NCBI GenBank assembly: GCA_029939445.1
Contig: JAOZSY010000006.1
Coordinates: 1-12,486 of the forward strand
Reading direction: 5' to 3'
Origin: Bacteroidales bacterium
Lineage (GTDB): Bacteria > Bacteroidota > Bacteroidia > Bacteroidales > UBA1556
Length of the DNA stretch: 12,486 nucleotides
The position numbers and the translations under genes are program-made. The notes under the pieces are model-generated. The model worked only from the letters and a program-made list of their open reading frames with translations. It was not told the origin of the DNA and did not search any database. Within the stretch, counting starts at the first letter, position 1, and each line of letters begins with the position of its first letter. Positions 1 through 6,514 of this stretch are shown piece by piece.

Positions 1-970
1 GCTCATTTTGAGTAGCACAAGGAAGAGCTACATCAACTTTAACTTCCCAAGGACGTTTTCCTGCGAAGAATTTAGCTCCTTCAAATTCATCAGCATAAGG
101 CTTAACAACATCGTTATTAGAAGCACGAAGCTCTAACATATAATCGATTTTCTCACCAGAGATACCAGCTTGGTCATAAATATAACCATCAGGGCCAGAA
201 ATAGTAACAACTTTTCCACCCAACTCAGTTACTTTAAGAGCAGCACCCCAAGCAACATTACCAAAACCAGAGATAGCAACAGTTTTACCTTCGAAAGCCT
301 CACCTTTAGTAGCAAGCATTTCTTTAGCAAAATATACATTACCGAAACCTGTAGCCTCAGCACGTACTAAAGAACCACCCCAGTTAAGACCTTTACCAGT
401 CAAAACACCAGTGTGCTCTTTACGTAATTTTTTATACATACCATAAAGGAATCCAATCTCACGACCACCAACTCCGATATCACCAGCAGGCACATCAGTC
501 TCAGGTCCAATCATATTTTCCAATTCCATCATAAAACCTTGACAAAAACGCATAACCTCGTTGTCAGACTTACCTTTAGGATCAAAATCAGAACCACCTT
601 TACCACCGCCCATAGGAAGAGTAGTTAAAGAGTTCTTGAAAATTTGCTCGAAACCTAAAAACTTAAGAATTGATAAATTTACACTTGGGTGAAAACGAAG
701 ACCACCTTTATAAGGTCCAATAGCATTGTTAAACTGAATACGGTAACCAAGGTTTACATTAACTTTTCCGTCATCTCCAACCCATGGAATTTTGAAAGTA
801 AGAATACGATCTGGCTCAACTACACGGTCAATAATACCAGCAGCCTCATACTGAGGATTTTCATTAACAACATCTTCGATAGACTCTAATACTTCACGTA
901 CTGCTTGAAGATACTCAACTTCACCTGGATGCTTCTGCTCCAAGCCGTTCATCATTTGCTCAACATTCAT
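1..970 (-). CDS. gdhA: NADP-type glutamate dehydrogenase, C-terminus cut off by the window edge
   Basis: I translated the minus strand from the ATG at 970-968 (MNVEQMMNGLEQKHPG) and it stays open to base 1, giving 323 residues of an enzyme usually about 445 long; the last ~120 are off the left edge. It interconverts 2-oxoglutarate plus ammonia and glutamate in the cytoplasm. Visible hallmarks are the substrate-binding stretch PYKGGLRFHPSVN (residues 86-98), the catalytic lysine K124 inside LPMGGGKGG, the conserved acid D164 in PAGDIGVGGREIGF, and the dinucleotide-binding loop GFGNVA (235-240) followed by TISGPDGYIYD, as in hexameric NADP-dependent bacterial enzymes. Cofactor preference is inferred from family resemblance. 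The gene is divergent from the repeat-protein gene. The start is preceded only by A/T-rich sequence, with no Shine-Dalgarno site. Confidence 0.97.
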   Translation of the reverse strand, partial: MNVEQMMNGLEQKHPGEVEYLQAVREVLESIEDVVNENPQYEAAGIIDRVVEPDRILTFKIPWVGDDGKVNVNLGYRIQFNNAIGPYKGGLRFHPSVNLSILKFLGFEQIFKNSLTTLPMGGGKGGSDFDPKGKSDNEVMRFCQGFMMELENMIGPETDVPAGDIGVGGREIGFLYGMYKKLRKEHTGVLTGKGLNWGGSLVRAEATGFGNVYFAKEMLATKGEAFEGKTVAISGFGNVAWGAALKVTELGGKVVTISGPDGYIYDQAGISGEKIDYMLELRASNNDVVKPYADEFEGAKFFAGKRPWEVKVDVALPCATQNE

Positions 971-1054
971 AATATATGTTTTTAAAAATAAGTTTACTAC
1001 TATATGGAATTATCTTCATTAAAAGAATAAATTCCTCTCTTAAAATTCTTAGTA

Positions 1055-1062
1055 CAAAAGTA
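1055..1062 (-). promoter_or_regulatory. Bacteroidetes-type -7 box for gdhA
   Basis: On the minus strand this reads TACTTTTG, a full match to the Bacteroidetes -7 consensus TAnnTTTG. It would give a leader of roughly 80 bases before the gdhA ATG. A TTG partner at the usual 18-23 base distance is not present: the nearest (1077-1075) leaves only 12 bases. The call therefore rests on the -7 box and its position. Confidence 0.4.
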
Positions 1063-1299
1063 CAATGACCCACACAATGTTTTTTAATCTCATATTCGTA
1101 TTTTATCAAGATAATATTGAGAATTGTCAAAAATTGAACAATTATTTTTACAGCTTTAATTATCTAAATATCAAATAACACTAAATATTACTCTATAAGG
1201 CTTATTAATAAAAGGATTTCACATTTGTATCATTCTCTATTAACAAAAATATTTATTGCAACTTTTAAATCTAAAGCTTCCACCTTATGAAAAAAATAG

Positions 1300-1307
1300 T
1301 AATTTTG
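1300..1307 (+). promoter_or_regulatory. Candidate -7 box for the 25-residue-repeat gene
   Basis: TAATTTTG matches TAnnTTTG exactly and ends 21 bases before the ATG at 1329, so the leader would be short (about 15 bases). No TTG sits at the expected upstream distance; the region there is GCTTCCACC. Confidence 0.35.
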
Positions 1308-1328
1308 TAATAATCTATTATTTTAAGT

Positions 1329-1772
1329 ATGCAAAATAAAAAATCAATCAAAAAAAAAGAACTCTATAATTATCCAACTAAGATAATTTTGGCTGCTATA
1401 GAGGCCGTTGATGGAAATGTAAAATTTCATAAATGGTTACTTAATAGTGAATATCCTGAATTGGCTGCTCTTGTTTCAGCAATTCGGCATGATGTAGATG
1501 CATTTAATTGGTTAATGAAAAATAATTTTAGTCAATTAGCTGCATTTAGTAATGCTGTGGACGATGAGGAAGATGCGATAAAATGGCTAAGGGTACACAA
1601 ATTTAATTTTCTGCTTGTACTTGTGGATGCTGTAGAAGAAAAACCTGCAGCTATTGATTGGCTAATAAAAAATAAACTTCAGATATTTATAATTTTTACA
1701 AAGAAAATACTAAAGCTTAAACAAGATCAAAATCTTAGGTATGCCGACTATCATACTATTAACTTTAAATAA
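1329..1772 (+). CDS. Unrecognised protein of four 25-residue Trp-Leu repeats
   Basis: 147 residues, no signal peptide or membrane span, very basic N-terminus (KKSIKKKELY). I do not recognise a named family. The body is four consecutive repeats of exactly 25 residues (about 18-117), aligned on Ala-[Val/Ile] at repeat positions 9-10 and Trp-Leu at positions 19-20. The shared pattern is roughly xxLAAxxxAVxxxxxAxxWLxxNxF; examples are LAAIEAVDG, LAALVSAIR, LAAFSNAVD and LVLVDAVEE before KWL, NWL, KWL and DWL. A fifth, decayed unit may begin at QIFIIFTKK, after which the chain ends in a basic tail. The period and helix-favouring composition suggest paired alpha-helices stacked as a small solenoid, possibly a binding scaffold; this is inference. 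The ATG at 1329 is the first one downstream of a plausible -7 box. It stands alone: gdhA is divergent, and a 213-base gap with its own promoter separates it from mce. Confidence 0.85.
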   Translation: MQNKKSIKKKELYNYPTKIILAAIEAVDGNVKFHKWLLNSEYPELAALVSAIRHDVDAFNWLMKNNFSQLAAFSNAVDDEEDAIKWLRVHKFNFLLVLVDAVEEKPAAIDWLIKNKLQIFIIFTKKILKLKQDQNLRYADYHTINFK

Positions 1773-1845
1773 ACCACTATATAATATAATAACAAAATAT
1801 AGATTTAATTCATAGTATTCATTATCACATTTATTGATTTTAAAC

Positions 1846-1878
1846 AATATTGACAATAATCAATTAAAGTTCAATATT
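1846..1878. repeat. 8-bp inverted repeat upstream of the mce promoter
   Basis: AATATTGA (1846-1853) and TCAATATT (1871-1878) are perfect complements separated by 17 bases. The pair ends 11 bases before the TTTG at 1889, so it sits where a regulator of the mce-mmd promoter could bind. It is AT-rich and could be chance. Confidence 0.3.
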
Positions 1879-1888
1879 TGATACAGTG

Positions 1889-1925
1889 TTTGTGAAATAA
1901 CAAAAGATAAACTGCTCTATTTTTG
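1889..1925 (+). promoter_or_regulatory. Candidate promoter of the mce-mmdADCB operon
   Basis: The -7 box TATTTTTG (1918-1925) matches TAnnTTTG fully. A TTTG at 1889-1892 can serve as the -33 element, but its spacing of 25 bases is a little long. Transcription would begin near 1931, about 55 bases before the mce ATG. Confidence 0.5.
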
Positions 1926-1985
1926 CAGCTAATAATAATAAGGATTAATATTTATTAAACTATAAATAATTTAAAGATAAAAATT

Positions 1986-2390
1986 ATGAAACCAACACAT
2001 ATAGAACATATAGGCATAGCTGTAACAAATTTAGAAGAAAGTATTGAATACTACGAAAAAGTATTAGAGTTAAAATGTTATGCTATTGAAGAAGTGAAAG
2101 ACCAGAAAGTACGGACAGCTTTTTTTCAAGTTGGTGATACAAAAATTGAGCTTCTAGAATCAACCAGTGAAGACGGTCCTATTGGCAAGTTTGTAGCTAA
2201 AAAAGGCCCAGGCATGCACCATATAGCTTTTGCTGTTGAAGACACAAACAAGGCTTTGCAAGATGCAGAAAATAAAGGGATTAAATTAATTGATAAGCAA
2301 AGTAGAAAAGGTGCTGAAGGCCTTAGCATTGGATTTCTTCATCCTAAATCTACAAATGGAGTACTAACCGAATTATGTAGCAAGAAATAA
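1986..2390 (+). CDS. mce: Methylmalonyl-CoA epimerase
   Basis: 134 residues, the normal size for this metal-dependent VOC-fold enzyme, which interconverts (R)- and (S)-methylmalonyl-CoA between methylmalonyl-CoA mutase and the decarboxylase. Both betaalphabetabetabeta modules are visible: HIGIAV near the start, GDTKIELLE at 50-58, GPGMHHIAFAVED at 74-86, and HPKSTNGVLTEL at the end. By analogy with the Propionibacterium enzyme the metal ligands are H8, E55, one of H78/H79, and E129; E55 takes the place of the glutamine used there. It is the first gene of the operon, 94 bases before mmdA, with no terminator between. That placement fits a pathway running succinyl-CoA, methylmalonyl-CoA, propionyl-CoA. 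The mutase itself is not in the window. Confidence 0.96.
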   Translation: MKPTHIEHIGIAVTNLEESIEYYEKVLELKCYAIEEVKDQKVRTAFFQVGDTKIELLESTSEDGPIGKFVAKKGPGMHHIAFAVEDTNKALQDAENKGIKLIDKQSRKGAEGLSIGFLHPKSTNGVLTELCSKK

Positions 2391-2484
2391 TAAAATAGTA
2401 AAATAGTATTTTGCAATTAATTTAACGCAAAAAACACTGTTATCTATTTCACCTAATAGTAAAACTTAAATAAAATCAAAAGAA

Positions 2485-4041
2485 ATGAATAATCAAGAGA
2501 AGATAAATCAATTGATATCCAAGCGAGAAGAGGCTGCATTGGGAGGTGGACAAAAACGCATTGATTCTCAACATAAAAAAGGTAAATATACTGCAAGAGA
2601 ACGAATAGAAATGGTTCTAGACGAAGGTAGTTTCGAAGAATTTGATATGTTTGTACAGCACAGAAGTACCAATTTAGGAATCGACAAGCAACATTTTCTA
2701 GGAGATGGTGTAGTTACTGGCCACGGGACAATAGATGGTAGAGTAGTTTTTATTTATGCGCAAGATTTCACCATTTTTGGAGGATCTCTTTCTGAGACTT
2801 TTGCAAATAAGATCTGCAAAGTAATGGATTTAGCAATGAAAGTTGGAGCTCCAATCATTGGTATAAATGATAGTGGTGGAGCAAGAATTCAGGAAGGCGT
2901 AAACAGTCTTGCCGGCTATGCTGAGATATTCCAACGCAATATAATGGCATCTGGAGTTATTCCTCAAATATCAGCAATATTTGGCCCTTGCGCTGGGGGA
3001 GCAGTATACTCTCCTGCCCTAACTGATGTTGTAATTATGAGTAATGAAACAAGCTATATGTTTGTAACTGGGCCTAAGGTTGTTAAAACTGTTACTGGCG
3101 AAGTTATTAGCACCGAAGAGCTTGGAGGAGCAAGTGTGCATGCAACAAAATCTGGAGTTGCACACTTTAGAGCCGACGATGAGGATGAAGGCATTCTACT
3201 GATTAGAAAAACATTAGAATACTTACCACAGAATAATTTAGAAGACCCTATACAAACAGAATGCAACGACCCTATTGATAGATTAGATGATATATTAAAT
3301 AGTATAATTCCTGAAAATGCAACAGAAGCATACGACGTTAAGGATGTTATATACACTATAGTAGACAATCAAGAGTTTTTAGAATTTCAACGTCATTATG
3401 CAAAGAATATAGTAACAGGATATGCTAAATTTGACGGAATGCCTGTTGGCATTGTGGCTAATCAACCTAATTATCTTGCTGGAGTATTAGATGTAGATGC
3501 TTCACGTAAAGCCGCTCGTTTTGTTCGCTTTTGCGACGCTTTTAATGTTCCAGTACTTACATTAGTAGATGTTCCTGGTTTTATGCCAGGAAGTCGTCAA
3601 GAGCATAATGGAATAATAACTCACGGAGCAAAATTACTCTTCGCCTATGGTGAGGCTACCGTTCCTAAAATTACAATTACACTTCGCAAATCATACGGTG
3701 GAGCACATGATGTAATGAGTAGCAAACAATTAAGAGGAGATCTAAATTACGCATGGCCTACTGCCGAAATTGCAGTAATGGGTCCCAAAGGAGCTGTGGA
3801 AGTTCTTGAAGCTAGATCGGTAAGCGGAATGAGCATTGAAGAAGCTACAAAGTATATTGCTGAAAAAGAAAAAGAATATACGGAGAAATTTGCAAATCCT
3901 TATGAAGCGGCAAGATACGGGTATATTGATGATGTTATTGAACCTCGTAATACTCGTTTCAGAATAATTAGAGGATTAAAAACATTATCTACTAAAAAAG
4001 ATACTAATCCTCCAAAAAAACATTCAAATATACCTTTATAA
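2485..4041 (+). CDS. mmdA: Methylmalonyl-CoA decarboxylase alpha subunit (carboxyltransferase)
   Basis: 518 residues, the usual length for the PccB/MmdA acyl-CoA carboxyltransferase family with two crotonase-like halves. It moves the carboxyl group of methylmalonyl-CoA onto the biotin of MmdC, releasing propionyl-CoA. The N-terminal oxyanion site is INDSGGARIQEGV (127-139) with GPCAGGAVYSPALTD (167-181); the C-terminal site is VDVPGFMPGS (361-370) with RKSYGGAHDVMSS (401-413). DLNYAWPTAEIAVMG (419-433) is the region that sets acyl-CoA choice in PccB enzymes. Propionyl-CoA carboxylase beta subunits look very similar. The decarboxylase assignment rests on the following OadG-, biotin- and OadB-type genes and the absence of a biotin carboxylase gene. 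The last ~15 residues are lysine/proline-rich and outside the conserved fold. Next gene starts 12 bases downstream. Confidence 0.95.
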   Translation: MNNQEKINQLISKREEAALGGGQKRIDSQHKKGKYTARERIEMVLDEGSFEEFDMFVQHRSTNLGIDKQHFLGDGVVTGHGTIDGRVVFIYAQDFTIFGGSLSETFANKICKVMDLAMKVGAPIIGINDSGGARIQEGVNSLAGYAEIFQRNIMASGVIPQISAIFGPCAGGAVYSPALTDVVIMSNETSYMFVTGPKVVKTVTGEVISTEELGGASVHATKSGVAHFRADDEDEGILLIRKTLEYLPQNNLEDPIQTECNDPIDRLDDILNSIIPENATEAYDVKDVIYTIVDNQEFLEFQRHYAKNIVTGYAKFDGMPVGIVANQPNYLAGVLDVDASRKAARFVRFCDAFNVPVLTLVDVPGFMPGSRQEHNGIITHGAKLLFAYGEATVPKITITLRKSYGGAHDVMSSKQLRGDLNYAWPTAEIAVMGPKGAVEVLEARSVSGMSIEEATKYIAEKEKEYTEKFANPYEAARYGYIDDVIEPRNTRFRIIRGLKTLSTKKDTNPPKKHSNIPL

Positions 4042-4053
4042 TAAGTTTTAATT

Positions 4054-4401
4054 ATGAATATACTATTAGCAAATATGGAGTTCGGAATAATGGTAAGCAT
4101 TGTAGGGTATCTGATTGTATTAACAGCTCTCTCTTTTCTTTTTGCAATTTATTCTTTAATTCCAAAACTTCTGGATACCTATACAAGAAATAAACTCAGA
4201 AGAGCAGGAAAAAAGGAATGTGCGCAAAACAATTCTTTAGAACTTACTGGAAATGAAAGTGCCGCAATTGCAGCAGCAATTTCGATAATACTAAGCCAGC
4301 AACATGACTTAGAAAGTGGGAAGATTACCATTAAAAAAATATCTAAAAGATATTCTCCATGGAATTCCAAAATATATGCAATGAACGATTATAGAAAATA
4401 A
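4054..4401 (+). CDS. mmdD: Methylmalonyl-CoA decarboxylase delta subunit, OadG family
   Basis: 115 residues. One N-terminal membrane span (about residues 11-34, VSIVGYLIVLTALSFLFAIY) is followed by a basic cytoplasmic segment, an Ala/Ile-rich helix (ESAAIAAAISIIL, about 68-80) and a C-terminal SPWNSKIYAMNDY motif like the tail of OadG/MmdD proteins. These small subunits tether the carboxyltransferase and biotin carrier to the membrane-bound beta subunit. The ATG at 4054 is used because it follows mmdA by 12 bases; an in-frame ATG at 4075 (MEFGIMVS) is equally good by family resemblance. Divergent sequence is normal for this family, so position between mmdA and mmdC is a large part of the evidence. 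Confidence 0.9.
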   Translation: MNILLANMEFGIMVSIVGYLIVLTALSFLFAIYSLIPKLLDTYTRNKLRRAGKKECAQNNSLELTGNESAAIAAAISIILSQQHDLESGKITIKKISKRYSPWNSKIYAMNDYRK

Positions 4402-4408
4402 AAATACT

Positions 4409-4828
4409 ATGAAGAATTTTAGTTTTAAAATACGAGGCCACAAATATGATGTGGAAATTAATAAGCAAGACGGTAAGACAATTGAGTTAGAAATAAACGG
4501 CTCAAATTATAAAGTTGAACTCGAAAAAGAAATACAAACGAAGAAAACACCAACTCTTGTTCGACAAGCAGTAAAAACAACTAAAAGCATTAAACAAGAA
4601 GAAGAATCAACAAGCTTTAAAGTTAAATGCCCATTACCAGGCAACATTATCGCAATAAATGTAAAAGAAGGCGATACAATAAAAGTTGGAGATAACCTTT
4701 TCGTTTATGAAGCTATGAAAATGGAGAATGTACTTGTCTCAGAAAAGGCTGGTACCATTTCAAAGATAGTAGCAAATATTGGAGATGCAGTACTTCAAGA
4801 CCAGGTAATTATTGAAATTAACTTATAA
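4409..4828 (+). CDS. mmdC: Biotin carrier subunit of methylmalonyl-CoA decarboxylase
   Basis: 139 residues in three parts. A folded N-terminal segment (1-40) contains two IEL/VEL beta strands. A flexible Lys/Thr/Glu-rich linker runs from about 41 to 68. A biotinyl/lipoyl domain spans about 69-139. The biotin attachment motif EAMKMEN places the biotinylated lysine at K104, and CPLPGNI at 74-80 forms the opposite hairpin. The protein carries CO2 from the MmdA active site to MmdB. The linker is shorter and less Pro/Ala-rich than in many gamma subunits. The gene starts 7 bases after mmdD and ends 10 bases before the preferred mmdB ATG, so the subunits are likely co-translated. A biotin protein ligase must be encoded elsewhere. 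Confidence 0.96.
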   Translation: MKNFSFKIRGHKYDVEINKQDGKTIELEINGSNYKVELEKEIQTKKTPTLVRQAVKTTKSIKQEEESTSFKVKCPLPGNIIAINVKEGDTIKVGDNLFVYEAMKMENVLVSEKAGTISKIVANIGDAVLQDQVIIEINL

Positions 4829-4838
4829 TAGAATTATT

Positions 4839-6164
4839 ATGAATAATTGGAAAAAACTAATTACAATAGTTACTGCGATAGGCATCCTAATGACAATCTC
4901 GCATGCTTTTGGACTTCATACTGATAGCCTAGAGAAAATAAGTACTGAGCTAAGTATTAGCACTCAAAATAATGTTGCCACAGAAAATGATAATACGGCG
5001 GGAGTTCTAAAATTCTGGGAATATTCAGGATTCACTAATGCAACAATAGGGCATTTTGTAATGATATTTATAGGATTATTCTTCATTTTTCTAGCAATAA
5101 AGTATGATTACGAACCATTATTATTAATACCCATAGGCTTTGGAGTACTTATAGGAAACATTCCTTTTCTTGAAGGAGCTGGATTAAAACTTGGTATTTA
5201 CGAGAGTGGAAGTGTACTTAATTACCTTTATATGGGTGTAACTTTGGGAATTTATCCTCCTTTAATTTTTCTTGGTATAGGAGCCATGACTGATTTTTCG
5301 TCTTTAATATCAAATCCTAAACTTATGCTCTTGGGAGCAGCGGCACAAATTGGAATTTTTATAACTTTCTTAGGATCATTAGCAATGGGATTTCTCCCAC
5401 CAGAGGCTGGTGCCATAGGAATTATTGGAGGTGCTGATGGACCTACAGCAATATTTCTAAGCTCAAAACTCGCCAATGGAGTAAATATGTATAATGGCGT
5501 ACAAGTTAAGAACTTAATAGGCCCAATTGCAATTGCTGCATACTCATATATGGCTTTAGTACCAGTAATTCAGCCACCAATAATGCGACTATTGGTTTCT
5601 AAAAAGGAAAGAGTAATAAGAATGAAACCTCCACGAGTAGTGCCTAGGTTTGAAAAAATACTATTCCCCATAATAGGGTTTCTATTAACAGCGTTTATAT
5701 CTCCAAGTTCAATACCACTTTTAGGTATGTTATTCTTTGGTAATTTACTAAAAGAGAGTGGTGTTACAAAGCGACTTGCAGACACAGCTCGGAATTCACT
5801 TATCGACATTGTAACCATACTCCTAGGAGTAACAGTTGGCGCTTCTACTCAAGCAACAGTATTTCTTAATACTTCATCACTAATGATATTTGGGCTAGGA
5901 GCAGCAAGTTTTGTGATAGCTACTGCTGGAGGAATAACTTTTGCCAAAATAATGAACCTATTTCTTAAAGAAGGTAATAAAATAAACCCTCTAGTGGGAG
6001 CTGCAGGAGTTTCGGCAGTACCGGATAGTGCAAGAGTTGTTCATACTGAAGGGCTAAAATATGACAAAAATAATCACTTGCTTATGCATGCTATGGCTCC
6101 CAATGTATCGGGAGTAATAGGCAGTGCTGTTGCGGCAGGTATTTTATTAAGTTTCTTACTATAG
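4839..6164 (+). CDS. mmdB: Na+-translocating methylmalonyl-CoA decarboxylase beta subunit
   Basis: 441 residues, OadB/GcdB/MmdB family; the integral membrane subunit that decarboxylates carboxybiotin and exports Na+. Residues shown to matter in Klebsiella OadB are all present: the Asp in GGADGPT (D200), the second Tyr of AAYSYMALVP (Y237), and N383, G387, S392 and R399 in NPLVGAAGVSAVPDSAR. IGAMTDFSSLI and GNLLKESGVTKRL are also family signatures. The start is the ATG at 4839, ten bases after mmdC ends. The frame is open upstream to a TTG at 4812 inside mmdC, but that adds nine residues of no family resemblance. An N-terminal extension of about 55 residues precedes the core: a hydrophobic, signal-like segment (about 8-22), then a Ser/Thr/Asn-rich stretch. 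Confidence 0.96.
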   Translation: MNNWKKLITIVTAIGILMTISHAFGLHTDSLEKISTELSISTQNNVATENDNTAGVLKFWEYSGFTNATIGHFVMIFIGLFFIFLAIKYDYEPLLLIPIGFGVLIGNIPFLEGAGLKLGIYESGSVLNYLYMGVTLGIYPPLIFLGIGAMTDFSSLISNPKLMLLGAAAQIGIFITFLGSLAMGFLPPEAGAIGIIGGADGPTAIFLSSKLANGVNMYNGVQVKNLIGPIAIAAYSYMALVPVIQPPIMRLLVSKKERVIRMKPPRVVPRFEKILFPIIGFLLTAFISPSSIPLLGMLFFGNLLKESGVTKRLADTARNSLIDIVTILLGVTVGASTQATVFLNTSSLMIFGLGAASFVIATAGGITFAKIMNLFLKEGNKINPLVGAAGVSAVPDSARVVHTEGLKYDKNNHLLMHAMAPNVSGVIGSAVAAGILLSFLL

Positions 6165-6285
6165 TAATAAATATAAAAAGAGATAATTCATAAAGCTTTC
6201 ATATTAAATCATTGTTAATAATCCTTAAGAAGTCAATAATTATTTAGTTTGGCACAATTTTTAAAGGAAACGTGCGGTAATAAAA

Positions 6286-6315
6286 ATCTATCTCATTGTA
6301 TTTAATGAGATAGAT
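6286..6315. promoter_or_regulatory. Perfect 12-bp inverted repeat before the 35-codon ORF
   Basis: ATCTATCTCATT (6286-6297) and AATGAGATAGAT (6304-6315) are exact complements around a 6-base loop. On the plus strand it is followed by ATAATACTT, not a T-run, so it does not look like a terminator for mmdB. On the minus strand it is followed by TTTTATTA, which is terminator-like. It ends 22 bases before the ATG at 6338, so an operator or leader hairpin for that ORF is the alternative. Confidence 0.6.
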
Positions 6316-6337
6316 ATAATACTTAAAACGATTTATT

Positions 6338-6445
6338 ATGAAAACCAAAAAAGAATTAGTAGTAAAAAAGGACTCTCAGAGAGTGTACTTTTATATTTAC
6401 ACTGTAATAATGGCCATGGCAGTTACTGCTATGTATACCATATAA
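6338..6445 (+). CDS. Possible 35-residue single-span membrane protein
   Basis: ATG at 6338 to TAA at 6443-6445. The product begins MKTKKELVVKKDSQRV (five lysines and an arginine before the span) and continues as one hydrophobic, Met/Tyr-rich segment of about 20 residues (16-35, VYFYIYTVIMAMAVTAMYTI) ending at the C-terminus. The charge pattern predicts N-inside, C-outside. I recognise no family. Support for it being real is its architecture and its own surroundings: a perfect hairpin 22 bases upstream and a strong terminator 28 bases downstream, in a gap otherwise without a gene. There is no Shine-Dalgarno site, which is normal in this window. It could instead be chance coding inside a regulatory or RNA region. 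It might also be expressed by read-through from mmdB, 173 bases upstream. Confidence 0.5.
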   Translation: MKTKKELVVKKDSQRVYFYIYTVIMAMAVTAMYTI

Positions 6446-6473
6446 GATAAAATATCACTAATAAAATGAGAGA

Positions 6474-6514
6474 AAAGAGGCTGCACATTACTTTTAAGTA
6501 ATTGCAGCTTTTTT
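6474..6514. terminator. Bidirectional hairpin terminator between convergent units
   Basis: Stem GCTGCA-(bulged C)-ATTACTT (6480-6493) pairs with AAGTAAT-TGCAGC (6496-6508), followed on the plus strand by T6 at 6509-6514; the upstream AAAAGAG can extend the stem into the T-run. On the minus strand the hairpin is followed by CTCTTTTCTC, so it can also stop transcription of ispF-mobA. The mobA stop codon (6513-6515) overlaps the T-run. Confidence 0.8.

Larger units (their letters stand above)
971..1328. other. Divergent intergenic region between gdhA and the repeat-protein gene
   Basis: This 358-base AT-rich gap holds the candidate gdhA -7 box (1055-1062, minus), the candidate -7 box of the 1329 gene (1300-1307, plus), and a short inverted repeat AATTGT/ACAATT separated by 10 bases near 1132-1153. 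I see no ORF of note, tRNA or convincing terminator. Confidence 0.6.
6165..6512. other. Gap between mmdB and the MobA-like gene
   Basis: The 348 bases between the two convergent genes contain, in order: AT-rich sequence without a hairpin after mmdB, a TTTGGCAC element at 6248-6255, the 12-bp inverted repeat at 6286-6315, the 35-codon ORF, an odd palindrome ACTCTC-A-GAGAGT (6372-6384) inside that ORF, and the terminator starting at 6474. No tRNA or other ORF is seen. Confidence 0.6.

Noticed and set aside
3054..3368. Antisense open frames inside mmdA, mmdB, mce, gdhA, porV and the glycosyltransferase gene
   Set aside because: They lie within well-supported genes on the other strand or frame and their products resemble nothing.
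4812..4838. TTG start for mmdB inside the end of mmdC
   Set aside because: It adds nine residues without family resemblance; the ATG at 4839 lies just after the mmdC stop and gives a normal start.
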